From the NCBI GenBank assembly GCA_001972305.1, contig BDDD01000125.1:709398-773397 (forward strand): a stretch of DNA of 64,000 nucleotides. Reading direction: 5' to 3'. Positions 44,182 to 55,466 of this stretch are shown piece by piece. The position numbers and the translations under genes are program-made. The notes below the pieces were generated by a model that saw nothing but the letters and a program-made list of their open reading frames with translations, was not told the origin of the DNA and made no database searches. Source of the stretch: Cephalotus follicularis. Lineage: Eukaryota; Streptophyta; Magnoliopsida; Oxalidales; Cephalotaceae. How positions within the stretch are numbered: the stretch's first letter is position 1; every line of letters begins with the position of its first letter.

Positions 44182-47100
44182 ATGGGTGAATCAGCTCGTC
44201 TTGTGAGATCATTCTCTCATCCATCTGATGCTTCCCGTGAAGCCAAGGAGGTCAGTTTTTATTTTTATTTTTATGGTTTTCTGTTAATGGGCATCTAATT
44301 TTGTTTTCCAAATATTTTAATGGGCTTTATTTTATATCTGCTTTTCTTTTGCCTTCACTGTCTAGTTAGTTACTTGGACAGAGTTTTTTGTCATTACAAT
44401 GAACATTTAGCACTGTCTTGTGTATTGTTTCTTGAGAAGAGAGTGAGGAAAACTTAATTGAATTCTTTTTAAAGGAACTTCCTTTAAATGGTTTTTTTTT
44501 TTGTTCTTTCATAATTTTGTATTTTTCTTAATGGATAGCATTTGAGTAATATTGGTTTGGGATTTGAAGTGATGTATATTTGAGATCCCTTTTTTAGTGT
44601 AAATCTACTATACATTTGCTTTCATGCTACATTTGATTAATCTTACCATAAATATCACTTGTTGCATATATTGTTCTTTTGTCATTTTGTTTAACTACTG
44701 CAAGGAGCGATGCCCTTGCAATTGCTTGTGCTATGCTGTCCAAGTTAAATTTGGACATATGTGTATAAGATTAATTGTTTAGAATCGAGTTTGAAGAATT
44801 TGATTATAAAACTGGGAAAGTATTTTCAAAGTGCAGGGTGATCCCATCCCTTCTCTCACAGAATCTATATCCTTTGGGAGATTCATGTCAGAATCCTTGG
44901 ATTGGGAGAAATGGTCAACCTTCTCTCACAACCGCTATTTGGAAGAAGTCGAGAAATTCTCCAAGCCGGGATCTGTTGCTCAGAAGAAAGCTTACTTCGA
45001 AGCTCATTACAGGAGAAAAGCTGCCATGAAAGCAGAAAACTTGTACGAGGAAGCAAATTCAGTAGTTACAAATGAAATTCAAAATGACTCACCCATGGAT
45101 GCAGAGGCAGGAAAAGCAGACAGTAGTGTGGCCATCTCTAATGAACAAGAGAAAGATATTCCTGACACTGTGATAGCCTATTCTGCTGATTTAAATGAGA
45201 GTAGTTTCATTGTTGAAAGAGATGATTTCGAAAATAATGAGGTGCCAAGTTATCCTGTAGTTGGAAGAGATAATTCTGGAAAGGAAGAAAGAGTTGAACC
45301 TGTAACAGAACAAAATGTCAAGCTGCAGAACCCTATTCGGGTTGAAAATTCAAAGCAGCTTGAAAATGCTGACAAGCAAGACAAGAATGTAGCCATTCCA
45401 GAAGAGAATATGACACAAAAGGTAATTATTTAAGTTAGAGCCTCGTATTTTTGCTTTGTCGGATGTTTAGCTTGATAATATTACCAATTGAAACTATTTT
45501 CAATACTGCAGGAAACTTTTAATAGGCATAATTTGGGTTCATCAGGCAAGAAAAGCCACGCTGATCCAACACCGAAGTCATCAACTCACAGTGGAGCCTT
45601 TAAACTTCCACTTTTTCCTTCCAAAAGATCGGGTTCTGAAAAATACAGAAACGAAGGTAATGCTGCTCCAAACAGTAAGAAGTCAGGAGAAGACTCAAAC
45701 AACACGAGGATATTGGTTTCAAAATCTATCCACATGTCAATCAATGTTGGTTCACGTGCTAGCGAAACCAGAACTTCACTCATTTTGCCCAAAGACAATG
45801 CCACTTCTCCACAAACTCAAACCAGGGTAACTTCTATCTCTTACATTATTTCATCAATCATATTTGTGTGTGCACAATACACAATTTTACTTGCACATGT
45901 GTGAGTGTTATATTTAGAAAAGATTGGTAACCCAATAAGATGATTTTTATTTGGAAAAAGCAGGCATATATTAATCTGATATCAAAGCATCCTTCACAAT
46001 TTCTCCAGTCTGAAGATAAAAGGTATGTTTCCCCCAACAGAATGTCCCAAGCAGTTGAAATTTCTGTTACTGGTTTTGCTACTGCTGCATGCGTAAAAGA
46101 TTTCACTTTCATGGGCATAATTAGGTTTATTGTTGCAGGGCCAAAACACTAGTCAGTAAGCCAGTTTTGGGAGGAATAACAGGGGAGGCGAAATGTCGCA
46201 CCATCTCTGCAGAGTAAGAATTTTGCCACCTGATTCCCTAGGAGAGTTATGTTTTGTTAGACTCTAAACTGCCACCCAAAACAATCATGGCCATTGATAC
46301 AAATTTTCTTTTAAGGAGCTAATCACTGTACTGACATTCAGACATGGATCTCATATCATACACATGCTTGCATAGTTAATTCATGATGTACTTGCCTCAT
46401 CTAGCAGCAATTATATAATTCTTCTTTACACGATCCTACTTTCTATTGGGGGTCTGAATAGTTATTGATTTTATTAGATAAGCCCTTCCAAAGAATTATA
46501 TATGGAAATTTCTGAAATTTTTTCTAATGATTGTATGCCAACTGCGAATCTTCAAGTGCAACAGGAAGCAAAACGCAATCCCCAATTAAGTGCTCACCAT
46601 TTAGCTTAAGGACTGAGGAAAGGGCAGCAAAACAGAAAGAGGCGAGATTAGTTCCCATTGTTATTTTTGTTTACTGCTTATTGGATCCTGGTTTGTAATT
46701 GCTAGAACTTTGATACCCTTTTCCCTAAAATTTCTATGTGCCAGATCTTCAAGAAGCTAGAAGCAAGAACCAAGGCAAACGAAGCAGAGAAAGGGCAATT
46801 GCAAACAAGATCGAAGGTTTTATTTGCTAACCTACTTATATTGTTGGTATGGTACTTAAAAGAAGAGATGGAGCTCTGTTAGTTGCCTGTTTGGTCAAGT
46901 TGTAAAAGATTCATAGATGCCTTGAGGGGTCTAAAATTTCCTCAGCAATGTAAACAGACTGAAGGATAAAAAAATTAAACAACTTACAAGTTGATTCGAG
47001 TAAAACATGTTATTTCAGATTTATGTATGGTATTCTACTATTCTTTGGGTTTGTGCGTTCTTATATTTCTTGGTGGAAACCATTAAAATGAGAACAATTA

Positions 47101-48011
47101 GTATTCCTTTTTTCTTTCTATGCAGGAGAAAGCAAAGCATGACCTTAAACAACTGCATGCAAGCACTGGCTTCCAAGCTGAAGAGATGAAACGTGGATCA
47201 CAATCCCCAAGTAAATTCGCGAAGGTTCTTACTTCTACCTTAACTTTTTAATTTTCTGTAATACTGTTATCTTCAAGCAGAATATATAATTACTATTTAT
47301 TTTCCCATTTTATGCAGGAGAAAGAAGAGCATGACCTTAAAAAACTGCGGGCAAGCATTGGCTTCCAAGCTGAAGATGTAAAACGTGGATCACGATCGCC
47401 ATGTAATTTCAAGAAGGTGATTTACCTTCTTAAATTCCTATGTTCACTTTGTAGTGCTTTAAAGCAGACACTGAATTGCAGTTCTTTCCCGTGTTATCAA
47501 TACGAAAACGGTAGAGGTTTAGCTACGAGTTGAAATGAGTAGCATTAAATACTACCCCATAGGATTTAAGCTTGTTACATGGGTCTAATTATATTGGTTC
47601 ATTCATTCACTCTCTTTCATCTTCCCTATAATTATTTGGCTGGTGAGACTCAACCTCAGTACATGTCCTTGATCGTATCGACTTATAGATTGTGTGATAT
47701 GAGTTTCCTTCTTATGCCTGGTTGAAGAGAACATGGTTCGTTGATTTTTATATTTTTATTGCATCATTTATGCCTCGCAGATACCACTGACGCAGATACC
47801 ACTGACACGGCCGCGATCTCCAAAACTTGGAAGAAAGCCAACGACCAGCAAGGTCCAGGAAGCAAGCTCTCGATCTCCTCGGAGGCCTTCAGTCAGTACT
47901 GAAGGTTCCAAGCGTGTTATACAGAAGAATAACCAAAGCACAACTTGTTCTGTGACTTCACTACTAAAAAAGAATGCACATGAGAATGCTTCTCCAAACA
48001 TCCAGCGATAA
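44182..48011 (+). CDS. WDL7: WVD2-like 7 type TPX2-family microtubule-associated protein
   Basis: Ten exons by my reading: 44182-44250, 44837-45421, 45512-45826, 45964-46022, 46139-46213, 46557-46641, 46745-46816, 47126-47224, 47318-47416, 47781-48011, giving a 562-residue protein. The N terminus (MGESARLVRSFSHPSDASRE, SISFGRFMSESLDWEKWSTF, YLEEVEKFSKPGSVAQKKAY) is the conserved signature of this plant family. A long acidic, low-complexity middle follows. The basic TPX2-like region runs from about residue 380 (FSLRTEERAAKQKE, FKKLEARTKANEAEKGQL) to about 490, and the C terminus has IPLTRPRSPKLGRKP. Relatives bind cortical microtubules and affect anisotropic growth. Odd points: exons 8 and 9 are a tandem duplication. 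The sixth intron has a GC donor (46642). The acceptor before exon 6 (46557) is weak, because homologous coding seems to extend upstream of it. A polyA-type signal AATAAA lies at 48208. The ortholog number is from recollection. Confidence 0.9.
47126..47416 (+). repeat. Tandem exon duplication in the WVD2-like gene
   Basis: Exons 47126-47224 and 47318-47416 are each exactly 99 bp (33 codons), phase 0, and closely similar. They encode EKAKHDLKQLHASTGFQAEE.. and EKEEHDLKKLRASIGFQAED.. . The intron 3' end before each is also alike (tatgcag). The intervening intron is 93 bp, giving a repeat period of 192 bp. Confidence 0.9.
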
Positions 48012-48886
48012 GTTTTGGGAGAGAGGGTTGTCTCTAATTGTTAACGTGTCATCCACAACCTGTTGAAGAAATGGTTCATCCAGCTGGAACTGGCGAGAGT
48101 CACGACTGTAATTGCACCCTACGAAGGAAAGAAATAACAACTCTCTTGATGGCAGTGGGCTTCGTACGATGGAGGGTATAGGTGAACAGTTGGCAACATC
48201 AATTGGAAATAAAATCTTTTCTGGAATCTACATGTTTTGTCTGTGAAATAGTTTCCACTACATTTTGTGGCGAGACTGCATTATTACTGTTGGGCTGGTA
48301 GAATGTACTAAATATCTTACCCACAATTACCTGAAACCAATTAATTGAACTGCTGGCAGCCAATAATATGGTACTTGATTTTATTTTTTGTGTGATCTAA
48401 GGAAGTGTGATCTCTATACTCTATACATCCAAGAAACGGACATTTGATATGACATTTTGTAGTTATGTCATAGAACAGACTTTTTTTGTACATTGCAAAG
48501 TTGCAATGCCCCATATTAGATGTTATTCATCCGTAAGTTGCCAGCTGAAATGAGCAATGTCACATATAAGATCAACATATATTCAACTTCTCTGCATGTA
48601 ACAACATTTATTTACAAAATTTCAAGGATTAATAGACCTCATAATGCAACTTTTTGTTCATAAAAACATAACACAGCTTACTGCATGTTGATGTTAAAGA
48701 TCCTGAAGAAGCAAAGCTTATTTTGCCTAGTTTTCAGCATCACTCCTATTACGGATCCTTCCATCATTGAAGTCCAAGCTGGTTGGCTAAGTAATATCCA
48801 TATCCATAGAGGCGAAGCGCTCAGCTTACAGATTGGTTACCTATAAGGAAAAAGAGAAGAATCCTCTTCATGAAGATGCAACAAGT
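48012..48886. other. Convergent intergenic region with both 3' UTRs
   Basis: 875 bp between the stop codons of two tail-to-tail genes. AATAAA for the plus gene lies at 48208-48213. On the minus strand, AATAAA-like sequence (plus 'tttatt') lies near 48610, giving a plausible 3' UTR of about 280 bp for the response regulator gene. No other gene seen. Confidence 0.6.
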
Positions 48887-51800
48887 TCATGATATGAACA
48901 AACCTTGGTCTACCACAAAATATTCTGCAGGGTCACACACATTCTCGTAGTCAAACGGCAGTCCATCATACAGGTGAATTGGGACTCCAGCTAAAAGCCC
49001 TGGATCATTGCAATCTGTTAACTGAGTGAAGTCTATATTCTGGAGTCCAAGATTCCTCGTATAACAATCGCCTGGAAGCCAGCAAAGTTGTAGTTCATCT
49101 TCTAAAGAAGCAAGAGGTGTTCCAAACCCTAGATTTAGGTTTCTTTGAGCAATTTCCAAATCAGTAACGCAACTCGAATTCAATCCCTGACTTTTCGTGC
49201 TCAATGTATTTGTGGAAATGGGCTCAAAAGCTTCACAATTTACCATATCACTCTTGGTTTGAATGGGAGGCAAGTCATTTGCAGTTCCTGTTGGACTTAC
49301 AGTGTTAACATGCCTGCTTCTGTACTCATCATACAAAGGCTTAACTTTGATGGGGCAAATCATATCTCTTTCTGTTATAGAAGGTCCACTAACGGAAGGA
49401 ACTGGCTGCAGACAATCAGGTTTGATGTGATGCTTCTTTCCAGGTTGTGATAGCTGGCTGAAGCCTTTCCCTGAAGGAAGTGGCTTATGTTCTTGCTTGA
49501 ATTGTATCTCTGGAACTTCATTCCAAGAATACTGTTTCGGCACTGTAGAATCAAAAGCTACCAAGCTTACATCTGTTTCTAGGGACGGAAAAGAAGGATC
49601 AAAGCTTATTCGTGAACTCCTGGTCTTACAAGGATCAGGAACATCAATTGACAAAGCTCTTTTAGGTTCTGTTTGAGACACTGAACCAATCCTCTTTGGA
49701 ACACCTTCAAGGATTTTTGGATCTACACTCCGGACACGTGATTTAGAGCTGCAAAACCCACAGCTGCCATTTGAAGCATCATTGTAATGTACGTCGGCTG
49801 AGTTCTGAAGGCCAAAACTCCCCTCAGAATCTTTTGAAGGTGAATCTGAATGCTTTATCCCACAAAGAGAAGTTTTAAGTTCATTTTCCTTCTGCAGCCT
49901 ACTCAGATAGAGGCGATACTTCTGCAGAAGCAATAAATTTCTCCATCACAATCCTCATGACATCAAAAATACTGACCACTACACATACTTTCTTCCCACC
50001 CTTTAACAATAATAAGAAAAAGTTGTGCATTTGATAAATAATGTACTTATGATTCTCATGAACTTCATTGCTTTTAGGGCTGCAGGAGCATCATATGTGC
50101 TATCACTTATCAGTGTTAATGGTCGTAGTCTGCAGTGTTCGAAGCAGAACTTCCTTCAGATGCAGATGCAGTGGAGCAGAACAGACTTTTACATGATATA
50201 ATAGCATAAGTAATGTGCATAACACACAAGAAAAATTACAGTAAAAACATGGTGGGTTGATTGAAAGACTGACCAAAACTTTTACCAACTATTTTTTCAG
50301 AAATAAAAGAAGGATGTGAACCAGAGACATAAAGTGTCAACAAAAATACTTGTATCTGAGCCATCACCAGACACAATTAAGGTTTCATAACAAAAATGTA
50401 TGTTATATATGGTTTAAAGAATTTCATGGCATGTATAAAACCATATGGAAATCTGATGTCATATCAATCCTATTAAATAATGACTACAGCAGTTATAATT
50501 AGGAGCAAGACTAAGACCAAGTTGGGGTATTTACCTGCAAGTGGCTAGCAACATTTTCTCTAGTCAACCATGGGACATTCATCAAGTCAAGTATTTTCTT
50601 AGGACCAACTTCTGTCAAATAGACATTACATGTTATGGCTCTGTACAAGCATGATAAAGGTGGGTGCTATTTACTTTGAGTGAAAACTCGTATTACTTAC
50701 TATCAAATCCAATCTGATTGACAGCTTTAACAAATTTCTGATGGAGATCTACTGACCAAACAACTCTAGCTTTCTTTGAAGAAGAATCACTAAACTCTTT
50801 GTCATCATGCTTGCTGTCAACCTCTTTTCTTTTCTTTACTGAAGTTGGATCTTCTCCATTAAACAAGTGTCCGTCATCAAACTGATCAGATCCATTTCTT
50901 GTCATCATATTTTCAAGCCCTTCAAAACCTTCAATGTCTCTTACCTCATGAATCTTCTTTCTAAAGACATGTTGCCATATGTTCCGGAGCTCTTTCATTC
51001 TTATAGGCTTGAGAAGATAATCGCATGCTCCATGTTGCACACCCTTCATAACCCTGCTCGTTTCTCCATCAACAGACATCACTGTGCAGTGCAACTCATC
51101 AGAAGCAGAAAATGCAGTCAATGTGGGAAAAAGAAAAAAGTTTTTAAGGAAAATATCTCTATTGAAGTAAAACTTGGCATTCAAGACAAAGGTCTTTAGG
51201 TTATGGAAGAGAACTGACTGATGACAGGAAGATCCATCTCAAGTCCAACATGTTCTAGAAGTTTAAACCCATCCATGTCGGGCATGTTAACATCGCTGAT
51301 TACAATGTCATATGCATCTTTCCTTTCACGAAGAATGGTCAATGCATCTCTTGCCAAACAACATGTAGTCACTGAACAGACAAAAGAGAAAGAAAAAAAT
51401 TTATTAGAATAGTATGAAAATTTGAAGCTGTCATGGTGAAACACATTGTCAGATAGCTGAGTCTTCTCAAAATATACGAAATAGCTGAATACTAGGTGAA
51501 CAATTAATTGCAATATCACAAGGACATGAAAAGCAGTTTCCTGTTCTTTGATCAAGCAATTGAGAACTGAAATCTACTTTGGATCATGCTATACAAAGCG
51601 GATATAACTAATATACTTTCCAGGAATTTATAGAAGATTACTGCAGAGTTATGCTTACTGATGAGTAACTCAAGTAGCCATGTGCAAGTTGAACTGATAT
51701 CAAGCTTATTGGATCAAACCAATCTAGCTAACTAGCCTATCAATATGCACGTTCGCAGTTCTATCAGTCCAATGCTCCTGCCACAGGCATTTCTAATTTG

Positions 51801-52964
51801 TATATCTCATTATGTCTCATAACAATCAACTTGTCAGACAGGCTCGCACAGTTCTTTCAATAAGTAAGATTGGTATTTTGATCAGTTATGCTACTATAAG
51901 AGTGTGTAATGCCTATTTAAACCATTTATAAGCCCTGTTACCTGCAGTTCCCCGAATTGTGGAAAAATTTTACAAGAATTGCCTCTTGACAGAGACATAC
52001 TAATGAACAATTGATACGAAACCCAGCTCTTACACTAAGAACGAGCCTCTACAAAATGCTTTGAACCTAACTCTCCATGACTGGCATGCTTTCACATTAT
52101 AAGGAATACAGTTCCCAATCACCTGTGAAAGGGGCAAAGGGCATCAAATAAAGGGATGGCTGAGTTTCACAATTTGTGATGTAGACTCTATGCCACCATT
52201 TTAATAGGTTGATTGATGACAAGCCAGACACCAATACATCAAAGTACATAATATTTGTGGCATATAGAGGTGTTGAAGATGTATACCGGTACTCAAATTT
52301 CACAAAATTTACAGCTTGCTGCTGTGATGGCATTCGAGATGGTAAGTACCATATGTTTGATAATCAAGTTCTCTCGCTAGACCTTGCATGTTAAATTATG
52401 CTTACACCTAGAGCAAGTGATGAGTTTTTACTCTGCAACAAACAGCTAGCATAGTATCTACTACAGTACAAATACCAGAAACGCACAAAAGCAACAACAA
52501 CATCTTTATTATACCCAGTTTTACTCTACTCAAACATAATACTTGCATGCAAAACATGACTTTGCATCTTCAAATGCACTTATTACCAATAACCCATATA
52601 CTAAAACAATAAAATAAAATGAATCAAGCCTACAAAGTTAATTTTTTTTTAACAAAAAAAATCAACACTAAGTAGAGAAACTTCAATTTGTAGTCAAACA
52701 ATTATAGTGTTAAAACAAAAAAAAAGACAATTTAAGTAACCCATTATGGTAATAAAAAAGATGAGCAAAAGTGTAAGCGCATGGCTATGGCAAACAAGAA
52801 GAGAAACAAAATAATCAGGTACAAAAAGAACCTTCATAAGAACACTTTTTGAGCATCTTTTCGAGGATTTTTAACCAAGTAGGGTCGTCATCGACGACGA
52901 GGACACGAAGACCGGCAGGAAACGTGTCGTTTCGTGGAGAAGAGAAACCATTCTCCATCATCAT
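48887..52964 (-). CDS. ARR11: Type-B response regulator, ARR11-like (cytokinin signalling transcription factor)
   Basis: Five exons on the minus strand: 52964-52832, 51371-51219, 51081-50701, 50611-50535, 49921-48887, giving 592 residues. All have GT-AG introns with consistent phase. The receiver domain (about 19-133) keeps the acidic pair in [10 protein letters not shown] (Asp25/26), the phospho-acceptor Asp71 in [13 protein letters not shown] and Lys120 in LLKPIRM. A basic [10 protein letters not shown] stretch may be a nuclear signal. The GARP/Myb-like DNA-binding domain is at about 198-256 ([20 protein letters not shown] ... [20 protein letters not shown]). The C-terminal tail is Gln/Pro/acidic and ends [12 protein letters not shown], as in ARR11-type proteins. 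It is expected to act in the nucleus, activating cytokinin primary-response genes after phosphorelay. Three ATGs in a row start the frame (52964, 52961, 52958). An in-frame Met further upstream (53129) lies in a Phe-rich stretch unlike the family and was not used. Confidence 0.95.
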
Positions 52965-52984
52965 AAGCAGCGCTGCTTCAGTTT

Positions 52985-53030
52985 GAAAGTAAACAGAAAC
53001 AGAGAGAGAGAGAGAGGGGTATAAGAAATT
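52985..53030. repeat. (GA)n run in the 5' leader of the response regulator gene
   Basis: A short GA/CT microsatellite (about 53000-53018) just upstream of the start codon on the minus strand reads as a CT-rich 5' UTR, common in plant leaders. Confidence 0.6.
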
Positions 53031-53136
53031 TTGTAAGTGTGAGTATGAGTGAAGTGACTGCTTGACTGCTTGTGTGTGTTTTTTTTGTAAACAAAAAAAC
53101 AAAAAGAAAGAAAAGGAAAGATGGAACAAACGAATA

Positions 53137-53145
53137 TTTGGCGCC
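53137..53145 (-). promoter_or_regulatory. E2F-like site upstream of the response regulator gene
   Basis: TTTGGCGCC fits the E2F consensus TTTSSCGC. It lies about 175 bp upstream of the start codon in an otherwise AT-rich stretch. One short match is weak evidence. Confidence 0.35.
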
Positions 53146-54395
53146 GGCTATAGTTAACGGTCTCTGTGCCACGTCACATGTTACCCTCTTCCTGTTACCT
53201 TTCTCTTATTTCCTATTTGTTTCTCTACTTAATTTGGACAAGCAGATTGTTATCTCTACTTTATTCATATAAAAGAAGGATAAATAAACACAGACAATAT
53301 GGTTAAGTTTCGCAAATTGAAGGCAGAATTTAGAAAACTGTAGAATATTACCAAACCCATTGTGAAAAATAAGAATATTGAAAAAGAACAAGCATCTTAA
53401 GAATGAATAAATAAAAAAAAATGATGACATATGGTCATTTAGCAATTTGCAGTGATTCGTCATGTCCTGCCCTTCTCCATACGAGACGGAGATTCATCAA
53501 AATGAATGGGGACGAGAATAAATAAATAAAAGTCTTTGCTAACAGGAATTGGACAACTTTCTTCTCTTTTCGTACTCACCCTTTTTAATCTTAATTTATA
53601 AACTACTTATGGGTGAAAACATCATACATCATTAGCTAAATATTTTTTTAAGTAATTTTAATGTCATATGGAACGGGATTATGTACTTATTGATCCTCGA
53701 TGGGAAGGGACGGAGATTCTTTGTCATTTCCACGTAACAAAAGTAGAGCGAAAATGGGTAAATATAATCCTAACAAGGATTGAAAATGAGACATTCGATC
53801 TCATCCTTCTCTGTTGTTATTATACCTAATAACAATCTCTTTTAATGAAGTTGCGGAGAAAAAATATATCTATTTACTTCATCTTCGATATCCCAAATGA
53901 GAATGTTAATAACACTGAGATCGTGCTCGTTTTATTTTAGGTTCTTCTCTCTTAGGTGTTGTCATAGATCAAACATCTCATTCTAATAATACAAATCCAA
54001 AATTCTCATTGTATCGTGATAGAGACCCAAGTTATCAACCAAGTTACGCATTAAAATATCCTATATATATGGATTTACAGAGGTCATAATTGCTTTATAT
54101 TTTTTTTAAAATTCTTCCTCGTAAACATGTTTTCGACTTGGAAACAGTTTTTGTAAACGTAACTTGTAATAAAAGTTCATATAAGATAATAATGTGATAA
54201 ATAGTCATAAATTATTGGTATGGACTCTTATTGTTTGTTGTGTTTACATAGACTGTGTTCACCCAAAAAAAAATCAATTTTAGAAGGAAGAATCTAACAC
54301 CAAGCCACTTGTGATTGAGTAATGATAATCTTGTGCTAAAAACGGTTTAAATTAAATGAATCCAATCTTTATGCTCAAAACCCTTATTCAAGTAA
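53146..54395. other. AT-rich intergenic DNA upstream of the response regulator gene
   Basis: This includes the presumed distal promoter of the minus-strand gene. A cacgtcacatg element (ACGT core) lies near 53170. No other coding or transposon signal is recognised. Confidence 0.45.
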
Positions 54396-54399
54396 TCAT

Positions 54400-54755
54400 T
54401 TATTAGGTACTTCCCAAGGAGCAAGAACGACAACCCGTCTCGGGGGATTCCATCAACAGACGCAAAGCTTATGGCTGACTGATAACGCCTACCGTCATTT
54501 AGCTATCGCATTTATTTTTCTTATTGCTGGTCATATGTATAGAACTAACTTTGGCATTGGACACAAAATAAAGGATCTTTTAGAAATGCATATGCTTCCA
54601 AAGGGGAGATTGGGGCGTGGACATAAAGGTCTTTATGAGACAATCAATAATTCAATTCCTTTTCCGTTAGGCCTTGCTCTAGCTTCTTTAGGGGTTATTA
54701 CTTCCTTGGTAGCCCAATATGTAGAGCAACATTTTACCACTCACACTGCGTAGTA
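54400..54755 (+). pseudogene. psaB: Plastid-derived psaB fragment (NUPT)
   Basis: The stretch resembles an internal part of the plastid photosystem I P700 apoprotein A2 gene: [60 protein letters not shown] and [18 protein letters not shown]. It is not functional. It has lost both ends, carries many amino-acid changes and seems to have internal deletions (near 54445 and near 54722, where the frame jumps to FTTHTA then a stop). Plastid DNA in the nucleus typically decays like this. The open frame from 54535 is residual. Confidence 0.9.
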
Positions 54756-54800
54756 ACAAGACAAGTTTTATACTTATTACTTCTTTTGTAGTAAGCACTC

Positions 54801-54980
54801 TGATATAAAGCAGAATAGAAGAGAGAGAAATATATCTTTGTATTTCTACCTATGTATAACTGAATACAAGAAGGATTTATTTATATCACCAGATATAATC
54901 AAAACAATAATTACAAAGATAACGATAACTAATATGAACAGCTCATGTATATTAACAATATATATATATATATATCAACA
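54801..54980 (-). repeat. 3' LTR of copia C
   Basis: On the minus strand it starts TGTTGATATATATATATA and ends CTTTATATCA. It shares 'ataaagcagaatagaagaga' with 62518-62710. The inner edge is preceded by a purine-rich TTGATGGGAGA. Confidence 0.85.
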
Positions 54981-54984
54981 TCTC

Positions 54985-55466
54985 CCATCAAACTCATGTT
55001 GGGAGTGTAGAACCCAAGTTGAGTTTAGAAGCCAAAGAACAAAACTGTCCAGGTAGATGTGTTTTGTTGAATATATTTGCAGCTGATTAGCAGAGGTGAC
55101 TGGAAGAAGTCGAAGGACGTCGTGCTGCAAATGATAACAAACCAAGTGACAATCAATCTCAATGTGTTTCATCATCTCACGAAACACATTATTGTGAGCA
55201 ATCTGAATCACACTTTGATTGTCACAATAGATAGAGGTACTGGTGGAAAGAGAGACACACATGTTCTGAAGAAGCCAACGAAACCAGAGAAGCTGAAAGG
55301 TCACATCATCAAGAGCTCAATATTCAACCCCGGTACTAGATTGAGAAACAACTGTTTTCTTCTTACTACGCCAAGAGATCAAGGAAGTGCCAAGGAAGAA
55401 GCAATAACCAGTAGTCGAACGACAGTCAATAGGATCATCTGCCCAATCGGCATCATAGAAGGCATA
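54985..55466 (-). pseudogene. copia C RNase H remnant
   Basis: On the minus strand: the STSIYCDNQSVIQIAHNNVF block (about 55235-55175, with the catalytic Asp), FREMMKHIEIDCHLVCYHLQ (HxKHIEIDxH motif) and SANQLQIYSTKHI. It is the C-terminal end of pol, running to the solo LTR at 55466, beyond which pol continues at 57966. Confidence 0.85.

Noticed and set aside
52965-53129. Upstream in-frame start for the response regulator
   Set aside because: The extra N-terminal stretch is Phe/Ser-rich low-complexity sequence translated from a CT-rich leader. Family members start close to the ENGFSSPR segment.
54535-54753. Functional photosystem gene
   Set aside because: Only a fragment of psaB with deletions and a premature end. 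psaB is a plastid gene and would not work from this position.
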